DNA of 64,000 nt from Liolophura sinensis (GCF_032854445.1 NC_088300.1:4898001-4962000), one strand, 5' to 3'. Shown: positions 42,701-54,560, counted from the first letter of the stretch. Numbers and translations: made by a program. The notes: generated by a model from the sequence alone, not told the origin.

Positions 42701-44990
42701 ATCAACCCAACTGTTCTGGACAGTATCACAGATACTCTGAATAAAGCCAGAGATGCAGTGTCTAAATACTCCAGGGGAACTCACACTGTGTGGCTGGGAG
42801 AAACAGGATTGGCCTACAGTAGATCTGCTCCTAACACCACTGGATACATAGCAGGTTTTATGTAAGAATGTCAGTACCTCGATGATATAGCATCAGAAAA
42901 TATTGGCCGTTTTTTTGAACGTTCACTTTAAACAAACTGAAACAAATGGAATAGTGTTAAAAAGAATTCATGTTCAAAGTTATTTAAGAGTATATATAAT
43001 AATGTGTATATTTTAGTTTTTTAACCGACCAATGTCACGTCAACGTTATGAAATATGAGTTATATAAATAAAATCGCACAATAATATGTACTCATGCAGG
43101 TGGTTGGACAAAATAGGCATGGCTGCCACACACGGAGTGTCTTTGCTGGCCCGACAAAGTTTTCCAAGTTTCTACGACGAAAATGAGACTCCGACACCCG
43201 TAAGTACATGTTTTGCATATTTCACAAAGAATGTTCGCGGAATGTGGGTATTCAAAAGACATTAGACTATTAATAAGAATTTGGTATACTGGCACTCATT
43301 GTCCTTTGTATTGTATCAGTCTTCATCATTGATTAAAACGCGCGTTTCAAAGGATTTCATTTAGACTCAAACTTGCCATATTATACTCTGCCCAGACTTA
43401 GTTATGTTTTCAGTCTTAATTGTCCTTATGCAGGAGTACTGGCTAACACTGTTGTTCAAACGACTGATGGGAAGGCGCGTGCTGGAGGTGACATCCACGG
43501 AGGGCAATCACTTCTTCAGGATGTACGCCCATTGCTCGTGAGTTATGTATACAGTCTATGTATGGAATAACGTCTGCTGAAGAAAATTTTTGGACATTGA
43601 GGAGCACTGCTCATCTTTATAATGCTCTGGTGAAAAGACGTATTGTTTTCCGCTGCAGATGCATCTTGTCGGTTGATGAATGGACCAATCGCCAGGGTCG
43701 TAGTGACCATACACTGTTCCCCATACCAGAACCAGGGTGACTGTAGGATTGCGCCTGTCTGGCCGTAACGGAGTTCTTTTTCCAAACGGTTCATCGTATT
43801 TTTTGACAGATGTTCATCTGAAATTTAACAGATGTTTTCTCCATGACGAGATACTGATGAATAAATTCAAATTTCGGTCCGCTTCGTCTAATTTGGATAA
43901 AATCAGGGCAATTGTTTGCACGTTTTGGACAGTTTTCTGCATTTTGTTTACAAGATTGCGCAAAGACGGCTTTGTGGCCGTTTCAACCATTGTCGACAAA
44001 ATTGCTATATTGTGGACTTTGACATAACTACTTTTCTGCCCGGTCAAACCGGTTCAGGATATTAATGTCCAAAGCAATATTGAAAGAATTCTCTTTCATT
44101 TATTCTTAATTTAACTAGCTGCCATTATCAGGCTTAAAAAGGAGTGTTTTTTGTCTTTCAGCCTAAATCACCCTGGAGGCGTGGCCTTCTACTTCCTAAA
44201 TATCTACAGCTCTGACGTAGAGTTAACAATACCATCATTTACCAGTCACAGTTACGAGCTCTTCAGTCTATCCGCCGGTGGCAATGGCACCATGTCTACC
44301 AGGTAAGCTGATCTGGTAAAATGACAACCACTCCAGCCGTGCGTTAACCACTGATCATAGTTATTTGTGAGAAATTCTTTTTTTATAAATGTATATGTTG
44401 TCCTTTAAGAAGTAGTTAGGGTTTTTTTTTTTTTTTTTTGATTGGTGTTTTTCGCCGTACTCAAGAATATTTCACTTATACCACGGCAGCCAGCATTATG
44501 GTGGGCGGAAACCGGGCAGAACCCGGGGGAAACCCACGACCATCCGCAGGTAGCTGACAGACCTTCCCACATACGGCCGGAGAGAAAGTCAGCATGAGCT
44601 GGAGTTGAACTCACAGCGACCGCATTGGTGAGAGACTCCTGGGTCATTACGCTGCGCTAGCGCGCTAACCAACTGAGCCACGGAGGCCCCGAAGTAGTTA
44701 GGGTTATATTTTTTCTCAGCTTTCTGGTCGTAGATGTTTATTCGTGTTTTTTTTTTAATGGTTATTCAGTCTAGTTTTCAGAGTGTTTATCCAGAGAATA
44801 TCCACAATTCTAACCTATATTCGCATATACTTCCAGCATTGTTAATCTCAATGGTCACCCAGTTACTATGGATGGAGACAATCTACCTGAACTTTCACCT
44901 GTGACTTCACAAACATGGCCGGTTGTCATCCCAAAATTCACCTATGGTTTTCTTGTTTTACCTGATGCTTACGTCATGGCTTGTCGTTGA
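39761..44990 (+). CDS. HPSE: Heparanase (GH79 endo-beta-glucuronidase), 10 exons, apparently intact
   Basis: Exons: 39761-39969, 40144-40262, 40840-41010, 41400-41559, 42033-42080, 42661-42861, 43100-43199, 43434-43537, 44162-44302 and 44837-44990, in phase, giving 468 residues. The start is the first ATG before a hydrophobic signal sequence (MYFRICLIVVLTLAG). Family landmarks in order: VARGLAPAVFRVGG, QWNSSNAVMLLEY, LELGNEPN with the acid/base Glu split across an exon junction, RRLIGPSV, FSIHHYY, VWLGETG with the nucleophile Glu, FMWLDKIG, EYWLTLLFKRLMG, NLNGHPVTMDGD, and FTYGFLVLPDAYVMAC at the end. It is therefore likely active on heparan sulfate in the extracellular space or lysosome. Only a few residues separate the RVGG and QDFDAIYSFAKS blocks, so the vertebrate linker is absent. 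The donor of exon 4 (AA|GTTGGT) is weak. Confidence 0.93.
41725..41856 (+). mobile_element. SINE-D fragment (tail half)
   Basis: GTGGCTGGGTGGGGCGTCGTG, a GCAGCACTTTAACTTCGTGC block and a CCCAATCAAACAAACAAAC tail. Related to the longer copy at 42105-42362. In intron 4 of the heparanase gene. Confidence 0.6.
42105..42362 (+). mobile_element. SINE-D, decayed
   Basis: Contains GGTGTCATACCCGGAACGGG, GTGACTGGGTGGGGTGTCAT, GGCATGATACTTCAGTGG-type sequence and CGTCGCCATATGACTGAAAA. Its 3' part resembles that of SINE-A. In intron 5 of the heparanase gene. Confidence 0.65.
44430..44692 (+). mobile_element. SINE-B, full-length reference copy
   Basis: T-run, GATTGGTGTTTTTCGCCGTA, CTCAAGAATATTTCACTTAT, GGCAGCCAGCATTATGGTGG, AACCCACGACCATCCGCAGG, then TTGAACTCACAGCGACCGCA and a tRNA-like end GCGCGCTAACCAACTGAGCC followed by ACGGAGGCCCC. 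Read on the minus strand it has a tRNA promoter first and a poly(A) tail last. In intron 9 of the heparanase gene. Confidence 0.92.
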
Positions 44991-45021
44991 GCACTCCGTT
45001 TTGTTCCATTTGTCATATCGA

Positions 45022-45027
45022 AATAAA
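45022..45027 (+). promoter_or_regulatory. Poly(A) signal of the plus-strand heparanase gene
   Basis: AATAAA 32 bases after the stop codon; implies a very short 3' UTR. Confidence 0.65.
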
Positions 45028-45534
45028 ATCTGAATATAATTATTCCTTTCGCATTGTTGTTTAGTCTTACATAAAGTTTGTTGGAGATGACATGTCTTCA
45101 GCTACTGAGGCATGAACACTGAGTTCGCTATGTGGGAGAGAATTGCTGTGTAAAAACATCCGTCAGCCGTGTATTATATGGACAGCTCAATTTAGAATAG
45201 TAAATGTTCCAGGAACTGCAACCATTGTGTACAGATGGGCGTTTTTTTGTTTGTTTTTTTTTTTTTTTTGTACTTCTCCTTACAGATGACTGCTTGTTGT
45301 CGTCCGTCGCAAACTGGTACAGCTTATACGTAGAAAGCAATTTTATGAAGCGGGATTACATATTTCCAGTAAATAGAAAACATGTGTTTATAGAACAGTT
45401 TGATAAAATCTTAAAACTTGTCAATGATACCCTGTTTATTTCTGCACTGTTTATTTAAAACTGTATTGAAACTACAGTTCCTGAGAATGCAATAACTGAT
45501 AATAAACTGATGCAAAGATGCATATCAATCTTTA

Positions 45535-47035
45535 ACAATCGTTTACATCATGCCACTGACCACCAAGCTACACCGGTGTTGGCTGTATGGTTTACATCAT
45601 GCCACTGACCACCAAGCTACACCGGTGTTGGCTGTATGGTTTACATCATGCCACTGACCACCAAGTTACACCGGTTTTGGCTGTATCGCTTATACATTAT
45701 GCCACTGACCACCAAGCTACACCGGTGTTGGCTGTATCGCTTATACATCATGCCACTGGCCACCAAGTTACACCGGTGTTGGCTGTATCGCTTATACATC
45801 ATGCCACTGACCACCAAGTTACACCGGTGTTGGCTGTATCGCTTATACATCATGCCACTGACCACCAAGCTACACCGGTTTTGGCTGTATCGTTTACATC
45901 ATGCCACTGACCACCAAGCTACACCGGTTTTGGCTGTATCGTTTACATCATGCCACTGACCACCAAGCTACACCGGTGTTGGCTGTATCGCTTATACATC
46001 ATGCCACTGACGACCAAGTTACACTGGTTTTGGCTGTATCGCTTATACATCATGCCACTGACCACCAAGCTACACCGGTTTTGGCTCTATCGTTTACATC
46101 ATACCACTGACCACCAAGTTACACCGGTGTTGGCTGTATCGCTTATACATCATGCCACTGACCACCAAGTTACACCGGTTTTGGCTGTATCGTTTACATC
46201 ATACCACTGACCACCAAGTTACACTGGTTTTGGCTGTATCGTTTACATCATACCACTGACCACCAAGCTACACCGGTTTTGGCTGTATCGCTTATACATC
46301 ATGCCACTGACCACCAAGTTACACCGGTGTTGGCTGTATCGTTTACATCATGCCACTGACGACCAAGTTACACTGGTTTTGGCTGTATCGCTTATACATC
46401 ATGCCACTGACCACCAAGTTACACCGGTGTTGGCTGTATCGTTTACATCATGCCACTGACGACCAAGTTACACCGGTGTTGGCTGTATCGCTTATACATC
46501 ATGCCACTGACCACCAAGCTACACCGGTTTTGGCTGTATCGTTTACATCATGCCACTGACGACCAAGTTACACTGGTTTTGGCTGTATCGCTTATACATC
46601 ATGCCACTGACCACCAAGCTACACCGGTTTTGGCTGTATCGTTTACATCATACCACTGACCACCAAGCTACACCGGTTTTGGCTGTATCGTTTACATCAT
46701 ACCACTGACCACCAAGCTACACCGGTTTTGGCTGTATCGTTTACATCATACCACTGACCACCAAGTTACACCGGTTTTGGCTGTATCGTTTACATCATAC
46801 CACTGACCACCAAGTTACACCGGTTTTGGCTGTATCGTTTACATCATGCCACTGATGACCAAGTTACACTGGTTTTGGCTGTACCGTTTACATCATGCCA
46901 CTGACCACCAAGTTACACTGGTTTTGGCTGTATCGTTTACATCATACCACTGACTACCAAGTTACACTGTTTTTGGCTGTATCGTTTACATCATGCTACT
47001 GGCGACCAAGTTACACCGGTTTTGGATGTATCTCT
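45535..47035. repeat. Minisatellite, 49/51-bp units
   Basis: About 30 copies of GTTTACATCATGCCACTGAC, CACCAAGTTACACCGGTTTT, GGCTGTATC. A second form replaces GTTTACATC by GCTTATACATC (51 bp). The two forms alternate in patches. It begins 550 bases after the heparanase stop codon; long frames across it are by-products. Confidence 0.94.
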
Positions 47036-47039
47036 TTTG

Positions 47040-47935
47040 GATGATAACTTGAACAGTATTATATTCAGGGAGCTGAGATCGAGTTCAAGGTTCAATAGGT
47101 TCACCAAGCCTTTATCTAGGACTGGAGATTTGGGACCGCCTTAGCCAAGATAAGCCAGTAAAGGTCACATGAGACAAAAGGGAACTGCTGAGTGTTAAGT
47201 GTTGATAAGGGATGATAAGCTTGCAAATTAGGCATTCACTGACAGATAGCTATATTGTTTTATCTAGGTTATATGCAAGGTTACTGAACTTACTGACGGT
47301 TAGGAACTTTGAAAAAAAAAATAAGGAAAATAAAACCACGTATAGTGAGATCGCAAGCCATCAGGGGATGGGGTCACATAATCGACGGAGCTGCTGTCAA
47401 GTCAAGTATTTAACTGCCTTTCCGCTCCAAAATTACGTCAGACAATCCACCTTTTATTTTCCTTACTTTTCCCAATCGCCTCAGCTTGTCTGGTAACCCC
47501 CTTTTCCCGAATTATTTATTTCTGCTATATCATTACAATTAAAATGTGTCTTTTGTCAACTCTTACATAAAATTTTGCATAAAGAGAATTATTTCAGTTG
47601 TAGAACTTGCCATCCTATCCATTTAATTAATTCTATATGAAAAAAGTTTAAATTAAACTGAAAGTAAATTAAGTAGGCCTGCGATACGTATATCCCACAA
47701 TTGTAGTCATGGGAGGTAACCCATTGACCATTAAGTAAGAACAAGTGATACTGAGAGTTACGTTTCCTTGAATGTGAACAAGGGGAGAATACTCTTCAAA
47801 GGAATAACACTGAGAAAGAGAAACCGTGAGTTATCATCCTTGAAAGGAATACTTTCTTTTAATGGAAAGCTAAACCACCAGCTTAAAAGCATGTAACATC
47901 ATGACTTCAAGATAACTCTTTCAACCCCCCTCCTT
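47040..47935. other. Intergenic, no gene seen
   Basis: AT-rich sequence with no supported coding region. Confidence 0.4.
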
Positions 47936-47941
47936 ATAAAA

Positions 47942-48107
47942 GCCGATAGAGGGCATCTCGCTACCTCGATTATGTTAATCTCGCTACCTCGTCTCGAATC
48001 GCTTCCTCGCTGCCTCGCATCAAGTGCTATCTCGCTACTTCTTTGCCTGCCTTCGCTACCTCGCCCTGTATTGGAAATGTCGAGGTAGCGAGATGTCCTC
48101 TATCGGC
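47942..48107. repeat. Foldback element, 28-bp arms
   Basis: Arms at 47942-47969 and 48080-48107 are inverted copies with one mismatch (left arm GCCGATAGAGGGCATCTCGC, then TACCTCGA). The 110-base loop is full of CTCGCTACCTCG-like variants. A perfect TACTGGAAGCTTCCAGTA palindrome follows at 48121-48138. Confidence 0.8.
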
Positions 48108-48494
48108 TTCCATACTTTTCTACTGGAAGCTTCCAGTAGAAAACATGTCGAATATATATGTGAGCTTCTGTTTATATCCTAAGTTTATTCACCATGATGA
48201 AATTAAAATACCAAGGGATTGAATGTTCTATGTTCGATACGAGCAAGGGGCTTCACGAAGCACTCATTTATAGATGTATGAGCACCATAATATGGGCTGG
48301 TTGTCCCCAATAGCTCATCATTTTTATGGACAGTGATGGTGTGTTTATCACGACAGGGGAAAAGGAAAGTGACCAGTGATCGGTCAGTACGAATTGTTTG
48401 AGGATATTAAGAGTAGTTGTAAATGGGGAATTCTGACTTCGGCAAGGAGGCATGAGAAAAGAGGAAATTAAATATGTTAATGAAGTGAGTAATG

Positions 48495-48825
48495 AACTTA
48501 TATTTCAGAAAACAGTATGTTGTAAAAATCATGTCTTCTATTCATTGATAAATGCTTTTTCGCAAGTAGAGGCGAGTATCCTGATGCGCTGTACAAAGAA
48601 TCAGGGGAGGTAAACCAGTCAGAAGCAATTAACAACAAGTTCCGGTCAGAGCCATCTTTCCTGACGTCCCTTCCGTTCACTCTCTGGTGGCCACTGAAGG
48701 AGGTAGTGGACGCTGACGTGTCGTTCCAGTGGCAACTGGAGCCATTGAGTCTGACTTCGTGTATTGTAACGTCGTAACTCATGCAACTTGACTCAGCAAA
48801 CCGACGAATGGAACGCACATCTTGG
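48495..48825 (-). CDS. Possible exon, unrecognised protein
   Basis: A minus-strand open frame preceded by an AG acceptor-like site near 48827 reads FAESSCMSYDVTIHEVRLNG, then SSCHWNDTSASTTSFSGH. It has two Cys and a balanced composition, unlike the neighbouring low-complexity frames. I do not recognise the family, and no partner exon was found. It could be chance. Confidence 0.25.
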
Positions 48826-48829
48826 TAAC

Positions 48830-50130
48830 AATCAAGAGAAGAGAACTACGAAATGAAACAATAACAGGGAAACTAAATAGAGTTAAACAGATGAGGTCGC
48901 AGAGAAAATTTGGCCATTTGAATGCTCAATATTATAATTTTCATCATTCTATGGCATTGACCAATTTGATAATTCATTAGCGAAGGTGTAGAAGTATGTA
49001 AAGTTACTCCGCCCCTTAGATATGCCAATGAAACTATAAATCCATAAACCTTCCTTAGTTTTTATGCTGTTTCTCCTGGGAGCTACAAGTCACCAATAAA
49101 AGTGGTCTTAAACTCAAGGAAGTGAGAGTAAACTGAATGATATGTGGCAAGAAACTGATTACGACCACGGATATCGCTAAACGGCTGCATGCAGTACTTA
49201 ACGTTTTATGAATCGATAGCACTGACGGCTTTGACATTGTGTTCAGGCTGAAATAAGAAAAGAATGTCGACACATTACAATATAATTCGATTTATTTGGT
49301 CCCAGTTACAATCAGGACGATTTAAAGATTTTTAAAATAACGACAGTAAGGACAGGAAAGAATCATCCGAGCTAACACAATAGGCTCCCAGCCTTTATCT
49401 TGGAGGCCTAATAAGATGTACAGTCTAAGGAATCCGTTGTCTTGGTTGAAACAGATATATACTCTTCAGAAATTTGTTTATATCAAAATTATGTGATGAT
49501 TACGGGCACACTGATATTGCTTCCTGGAACTTAAGCGGATAAGTTTCCCTTTACTCCGCTTTTGGTTGGATATCATATGTTCAGAGACAACCTTAAATAG
49601 CTCGGTTCTTCTAATATGTTATCCTAAGTTAGTGATTTCAAATGAAACTAGGTATTGTTTCCATGGGTTTGTGTTCAAATAGCCTAATACCGGTGTATCG
49701 ATCTATCTATCGGCCTACTGTTCTATAACTGAGATTGTGTAAGTTACAACCTCATTTAGCAACACTGCATGGTACTGTCTACATCGAGAGATTTATTAGA
49801 TCAAAGGCACTCACAGGCAAGGGGTTGTCATGACCACAGGTGTCCCGTTTGAAGCCGCCAGTCCTAACTTGTCCGGCCATCTATATGTATGATTAATACA
49901 CACTGCATAAAAGTCATTACACCCGTCTTTAGATAAAAGTCCATAACTTCACAAATACTGGAAGGAGCACAGTGAAATACCGTGGTTTATTCAAGCATGG
50001 GTTTTAGCATGTAATGCAGAGTTGGCATTCCACTAGTTAAACATTCACTCAGCAAAGTTTGAAACTCCCGCTCAGCATATTTCGACCCCGCTTCCTCACC
50101 CTCACATTTAAGTAAACATTGATGCCCCAG
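48830..50130. other. Intergenic, no gene seen
   Basis: No supported exon. Later exons of the third heparanase copy would be expected here on the minus strand but could not be recognised. Confidence 0.4.
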
Positions 50131-50141
50131 TTGAGACTTAC

Positions 50142-50896
50142 TTTTCGCCAGTCGACGTCGAGTCATGGAACCCGTCCGTCAATGCCGACCCTGCCTACCT
50201 CTGAGTGAACGGGTGGGTGCTGTCCTTAATGGACAGTATCCACCCGTTCAATTAATGTGTTTAAGTTTTCTGTAATCTTTACCAATCTGAACAAGTCCAC
50301 ACCTCGATACAAATTTGGTTCTAAAAGAAAAAAAACAAGATAATGAAATGACGATATATTCATAACGTACGCATTTAAGCACAACACTGTGAGGATGTCT
50401 TATTATACCACGAATCCGGACACATATAGTTCGGGATAGTAAAGCTTGACGGTAAATCGTAAGTATGAAGGTGAACTGCTGGCAATATAATTATACCCTG
50501 ACTAGAATCAACTGCCGTAGCCTCATTCTAAGGCTCCACCATACAATGCCGAATGTTTTATTCGAGACAAACTTAGCTTTATGTTTATTTACACATCTAA
50601 AGAATGTCAGTGGAAACCTTCATTGTGGCATCAGAATTGTGTGATGCATTTATCTGTTCCCCTTTCGCCCGATTTCGTGAAAATAACCTACGGTGACCAC
50701 ACCATACATTCATTAACTTACCGTTGCCCAGCTCAAGGTTGACTTTGTAGCCCTTACTTGCAGTGTACCTCATCAAGGCCTCAGCGTTCGTCGAGTCCCA
50801 GTCCTGACCTTTTCTGTGACAAAGGTTCAAGTTAAAACACCATCTCCCACCAGCCCACCGACTTGACAAAGGTATTCAGCGTGTCATACTCGGTCT
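50142..50896 (-). pseudogene. Third heparanase copy, broken (exons 3 and 4 only)
   Basis: Exon 3 (50896-50722) and exon 4 (50320-50142) keep their splice sites in the same positions as in the two intact genes. Exon 3 is 175 bases rather than 171: it has an extra TGG codon and one extra T before the FNLNLC block, which causes a frameshift; its end, GYKVNLELGN, is well kept. Exon 4 opens with EPNLYRGVDL, then shifts frame to QIGKDYRKLKHIN and soon meets stops; it is 19 bases longer than its counterparts. Exons 1-2 and 5-10 were not found. The donor of exon 3 is a normal GT. Confidence 0.85.
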
Positions 50897-50899
50897 CTG

Positions 50900-51690
50900 T
50901 AACATCCATATACTGGTAATTTAACCAGTAACCAACACTGCATGCGACTACTCACTTTCAACCATTTTGTAGAAGTATTCATAGACACAGTTTAAAAGTT
51001 CCATTCTATGTGATAAAAAAATATATGCTTTTTGAAAATCCTATCTTTCGATCTATCTGTTTCTTCCGCTGGGTTTGGTCCAGGGTGTGAATCCATTATC
51101 CCTTGATGGAGTCGTGGGGTTATTCTATTCCGAAAATTGTAAGAGAGTGACACACAAAGAGACTAGACAGCTAAATATGGAATAATTCTAGTCACCCGAT
51201 GCTTTTTCTACCTGCAATAATATGTCCACTATGTCATGACAAGACATCTAAGAGTCGGTGTGATTGACTGAAAATCTTCTTCTCGAGAACAAAGGAACCC
51301 GTTAGGATGACCGTTAGGAAGAAACGGGCTTTGAGAAGCCTCGTTCTCGTTTCCGTGGGCAGCCGAACTTTAGGACGGATTATTAATGGAAGATGAAATC
51401 ATTTTGACCACAGATAAAATTTTGGGGACACTCTATAGTGAGATCGTGTGGAATTCTATGTGACTTGTCTCATCCAAGCCTTTCTCCGTCGTGCTGAAGT
51501 TCTCACATGTTGTAGTTCATCATCATTCTGCCCACGGAAATGAGATCAAGGCTTCTGGCATCAGGTGAGTTTCCACCTGCGTGAAAACCGCTTCCACCCA
51601 GGTGAAAACCTAAGAAAAAGTTACAAAAGTTAAGAAAAAAAGGAAAATGTCGTAAAAATGACCGTAATATTTAGACCAAAATTTCACATC
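50900..51690. other. Intergenic, no gene seen
   Basis: Would be expected to hold exon 2 of the broken heparanase copy, but no RVGG-like block was found on the minus strand. Confidence 0.4.
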
Positions 51691-51699
51691 TTTACACCG

Positions 51700-52021
51700 C
51701 TTTGGATAGCACAGTGTGACTTGACCCAGGATTAATCCTGGGTCGAGTCACACCTAAAACTTCGGAAGTCTTCCTTGCTTGGCGTTCAGCATAGTGGGGG
51801 GTAGTGCAACGACTGGTTGACCCGTATCAGTATAATGGCTCGGGCGGGGCGGCTTACATCGTCTCAGTGCAGCAGCACTAGATAAAAGAGCGGTGGAAAT
51901 CCATCCTGCGACAAGGACGCACTTTACAAACACCCTAAGGATTCCTTCGTCGTCATATGCCTGAAAAATTATTGAGTATGACGTTAAACCCCAAACACTC
52001 ACTCACTCACTCACTCACTCA
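51700..52021 (+). mobile_element. SINE-A, head truncated
   Basis: Starts inside the tRNA-like head (GGATAGCACAGTGTGACTTG), then GGTCGAGTCACACCTAAAAC, GTGCAACGACTGGTTGACCC, CGGGCGGGGCGGCTTACATC and ends in AACCCCAAACACTCACTCAC with several CACT repeats. Confidence 0.88.
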
Positions 52022-52128
52022 TATCTTTATAGTCTCCTAACATTTCCTGTCACCTACATCTACTCTGTCCGCGGCTATTCTCAAAATTAAACTGAGCCCA
52101 GGCAAACTATATGGGACACTAGAGTGGG

Positions 52129-52497
52129 GTGATTGCACACCGTGTGTCGAGCAACTTATGTACATACTTAACCAGGTGTGGTGATCGGCCAAGGCTATTT
52201 AAACTCTTGTCAGGTCACATTAAAACAAACAGCTATTTGCATAAATTCAATCTCCATGACACGGGTCTTTGTGAGGAATGTTTTGTAGAAGATACTGCTA
52301 CGCGTGTTCTTTTTCGTTCTAAACGTCATATTGACGCCAGGCGCGTATTTTACGCAGAATTAACTCGTGTTGGTGTTATGAACCTGTTAGAAGACACGGT
52401 TTTAAAACCGGTAAGAAATCACAATAAAGTTTTTTCAGGCTGTTGCCAATTTTGTCACTCGCTGTTACAGATCCTAACAGTTAAAATGTGTACTTAA
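52129..52497 (+). pseudogene. Non-LTR retrotransposon (LINE) C-terminal remnant
   Basis: An open frame of 122 codons whose order KLLSGHIKTNSYLHKFNLHD, then GLCEECFVEDTATRVLFRS and DARRVFYAEL follows the C-terminus of Jockey/R1-type pol proteins (TGHG, YLHRF, CPEC, EDxxHVLFxCP). The usual His and last Cys of the finger are replaced (TRVLFRS), so it is decayed. No RT or endonuclease is seen upstream; the element is 5' truncated. Its first codon is GTG-like, not a true start. Confidence 0.65.
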
Positions 52498-52499
52498 CG

Positions 52500-53730
52500 G
52501 TGTACCCAAGCATTTCTTGAATTGTTATCTATCGTTGCTTGAACATGCATAATTGTCAAGGGTCAAAGCCTTGCATTTTCTGTGGACTCAATGTGGTAAC
52601 ATTCCCCCTTTTTACTGTCCATGCGTGTATCCTTATACCATCTGTGTTCTTTACGCTAGCTGTGTAAAGGCTTAGTTCTCTTGAGTACTGTACATTTATG
52701 TAAAGCAGCCTCAATTGGCAGTTTACTTGGGAAAACAATTTATTCAACGTTTCGTTATTGGTGTGCATCATTCGACTTGGATGGGGAAAAGCCATTACAA
52801 ACTAATCTCCCCTCCCCCCGCCTAACTCGATCAAGACACTATGGTGGTTTTTAGCACTAGACACATTATATAGGATATATCTGATAGTGTGGGGTTCAAG
52901 CCCAGTTGATTATTTTTCATTTTTGTCATACTTTTCCTCCATGTTGCCTGTTTTTGTAAATATTGTTACAATTTGTATATGCAGGTTAAATTTGTTGAAT
53001 GTTCCGTTGTCTGTGTATTTAGGCAGTTGAATAAAGCTATTCGTCCTTATGTGTGTTAGCATCTGTTGATAAGAGAGAGACGAAAGTACTTCTGCCATGT
53101 CGATACAACTGCCAGGAATTGGTGAACGAAGGAAATGTGAGAGGTGAGAGTAGAGATGACCGGTGTTCATCGTGACACTGAGGAATTTGTCACTGAGGGT
53201 GTGGATGACATGGGGGGGCGGGGGCGTCCAATGACACCGTAATGGTGTTACTGTCCACCAGAAACCTTTCAGACAACCGAGTCGAGTTACTGGCCAAGAT
53301 CAGGTGAATGTGTCTGAGCATGAATCCGCTGTCCCATGCATATTTTCAAAGATGAAGGAAACCTCGGCAAATTTTGACGTCATATTGACAGGTATGTGAT
53401 TTCTTATCGAGATAAAGCATGTGGGAACCATACGAATGTTCAGATGCATTCCTTCGTAACATTATATTTTGCATCATGCACAAACAAGTCGTCTTATCCC
53501 TGCTGACCTGCAGATGTTTGTTGATAATTTTATTAAAATAAACCCTTGCAGTAGAACCTATGTGGTACATTTACGCATTAATGCCGTAGTGCCCTCATTA
53601 CATATATACCTGTATTTCAATTAGCACACAATCAGTTTTTGACACCTATTGTGTATATCATTTATAAGTAACAAAAAAAAAAAATAAAAATACCCCATCT
53701 TGACCGTAAGCCAAAGCGGCTAGTTCAAGT
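52500..53730. other. Intergenic, no gene seen
   Basis: No supported gene. A G-rich stretch lies near 53205-53230. Confidence 0.4.
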
Positions 53731-53734
53731 CCAA

Positions 53735-53912
53735 CTCATCCTGGTTTCCTCTCCGGCCGTACGTTGGAAGGTCTGTCAGCAACATGCGGATGGTCCTGGG
53801 TTTCCCTAACACTTTGCCTGGCTTCCTCCCACCATAATACTGGCTTCCGTCGCATAAGTGAAATATTCTTGAGTACGGCGTAAAATACAAATAAATAAAT
53901 ACATTTATATAA
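53735..53912 (-). mobile_element. SINE-B, reverse copy, head missing
   Basis: CTCTCCGGCCGTACGTTGGA, CGGATGGTCCTGGGTTTCCC, TTCCTCCCACCATAATACTG, AAGTGAAATATTCTTGAGTA and CGGCGTAAAATACAAATAAA. Confidence 0.85.
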
Positions 53913-53919
53913 TGTGAAA

Positions 53920-54560
53920 TCCTTTATATATTTGACCAATGTACTCATCCTTAGTCGGGAGGACATGTCAGTCATACACCAGTATTAAGTCGTCCTCTCG
54001 CTGAAGATGACACTGTCCCAATGAAGGCTCCTTATCAATGATGTTGCAAATTCAGCTATTATTGAATTTTCATTGGATTTTCGTCGAGAGCTGGATTTAT
54101 CTGGTGTTTAGCAAGGCGTTGTGGTTTACCCGTGACACTATCTGATTTCCGCCAATTCTAAACCTATTCATATGTATGAAACATCCTTAAAGAAACCAAT
54201 CAAATAAAGACACAAATATCCTTGGCAAAGGCACAAAGCTTTCTATATAGCGTTTGTATGGACTTCCTGCAAGTCATTAGATAGCTTGCACTGTCAGACG
54301 TTTTAAATATGGTACACGTAAAAATTATAACATTAAAATAGAATTAGCATTGATGGAACGCTCAGGTAAAATTTATTTCAGGAAAAATTCAATGCATTAG
54401 AATAGTATATAGAAAGGGTTATCAGAGACAAAGACGGTAAACAACAGCGTTGTTCCTTATTGTTAAAATTTCCCCGACATTATATGTCGACCTCATTGTT
54501 ATTTTACTTACATGTTTTATTAATTACAGACTTGAACTTTTCCAAAATTAAACACCTACC
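53920..54560. other. Intergenic, no gene seen
   Basis: AT-rich DNA downstream of the minus-strand single-exon gene. Confidence 0.4.

Noticed and set aside
43543-43794. Possible transposase fragment in heparanase intron 8
   Set aside because: One frame reads VLVWGTVYGHYDPGDW, faintly like a mariner-type block, but no DDE residues or terminal repeats could be placed.
45587-46659. Several overlapping open frames repeating LTTKLHR and HATDHQ motifs
   Set aside because: They are produced by the 49/51-bp minisatellite in three frames; no start context or homology.
48495-48825. Assignment of the orphan frame to the broken heparanase copy
   Set aside because: The RLNG tetrapeptide resembles the heparanase QLNG region, but surrounding residues, length and phase do not fit any heparanase exon.
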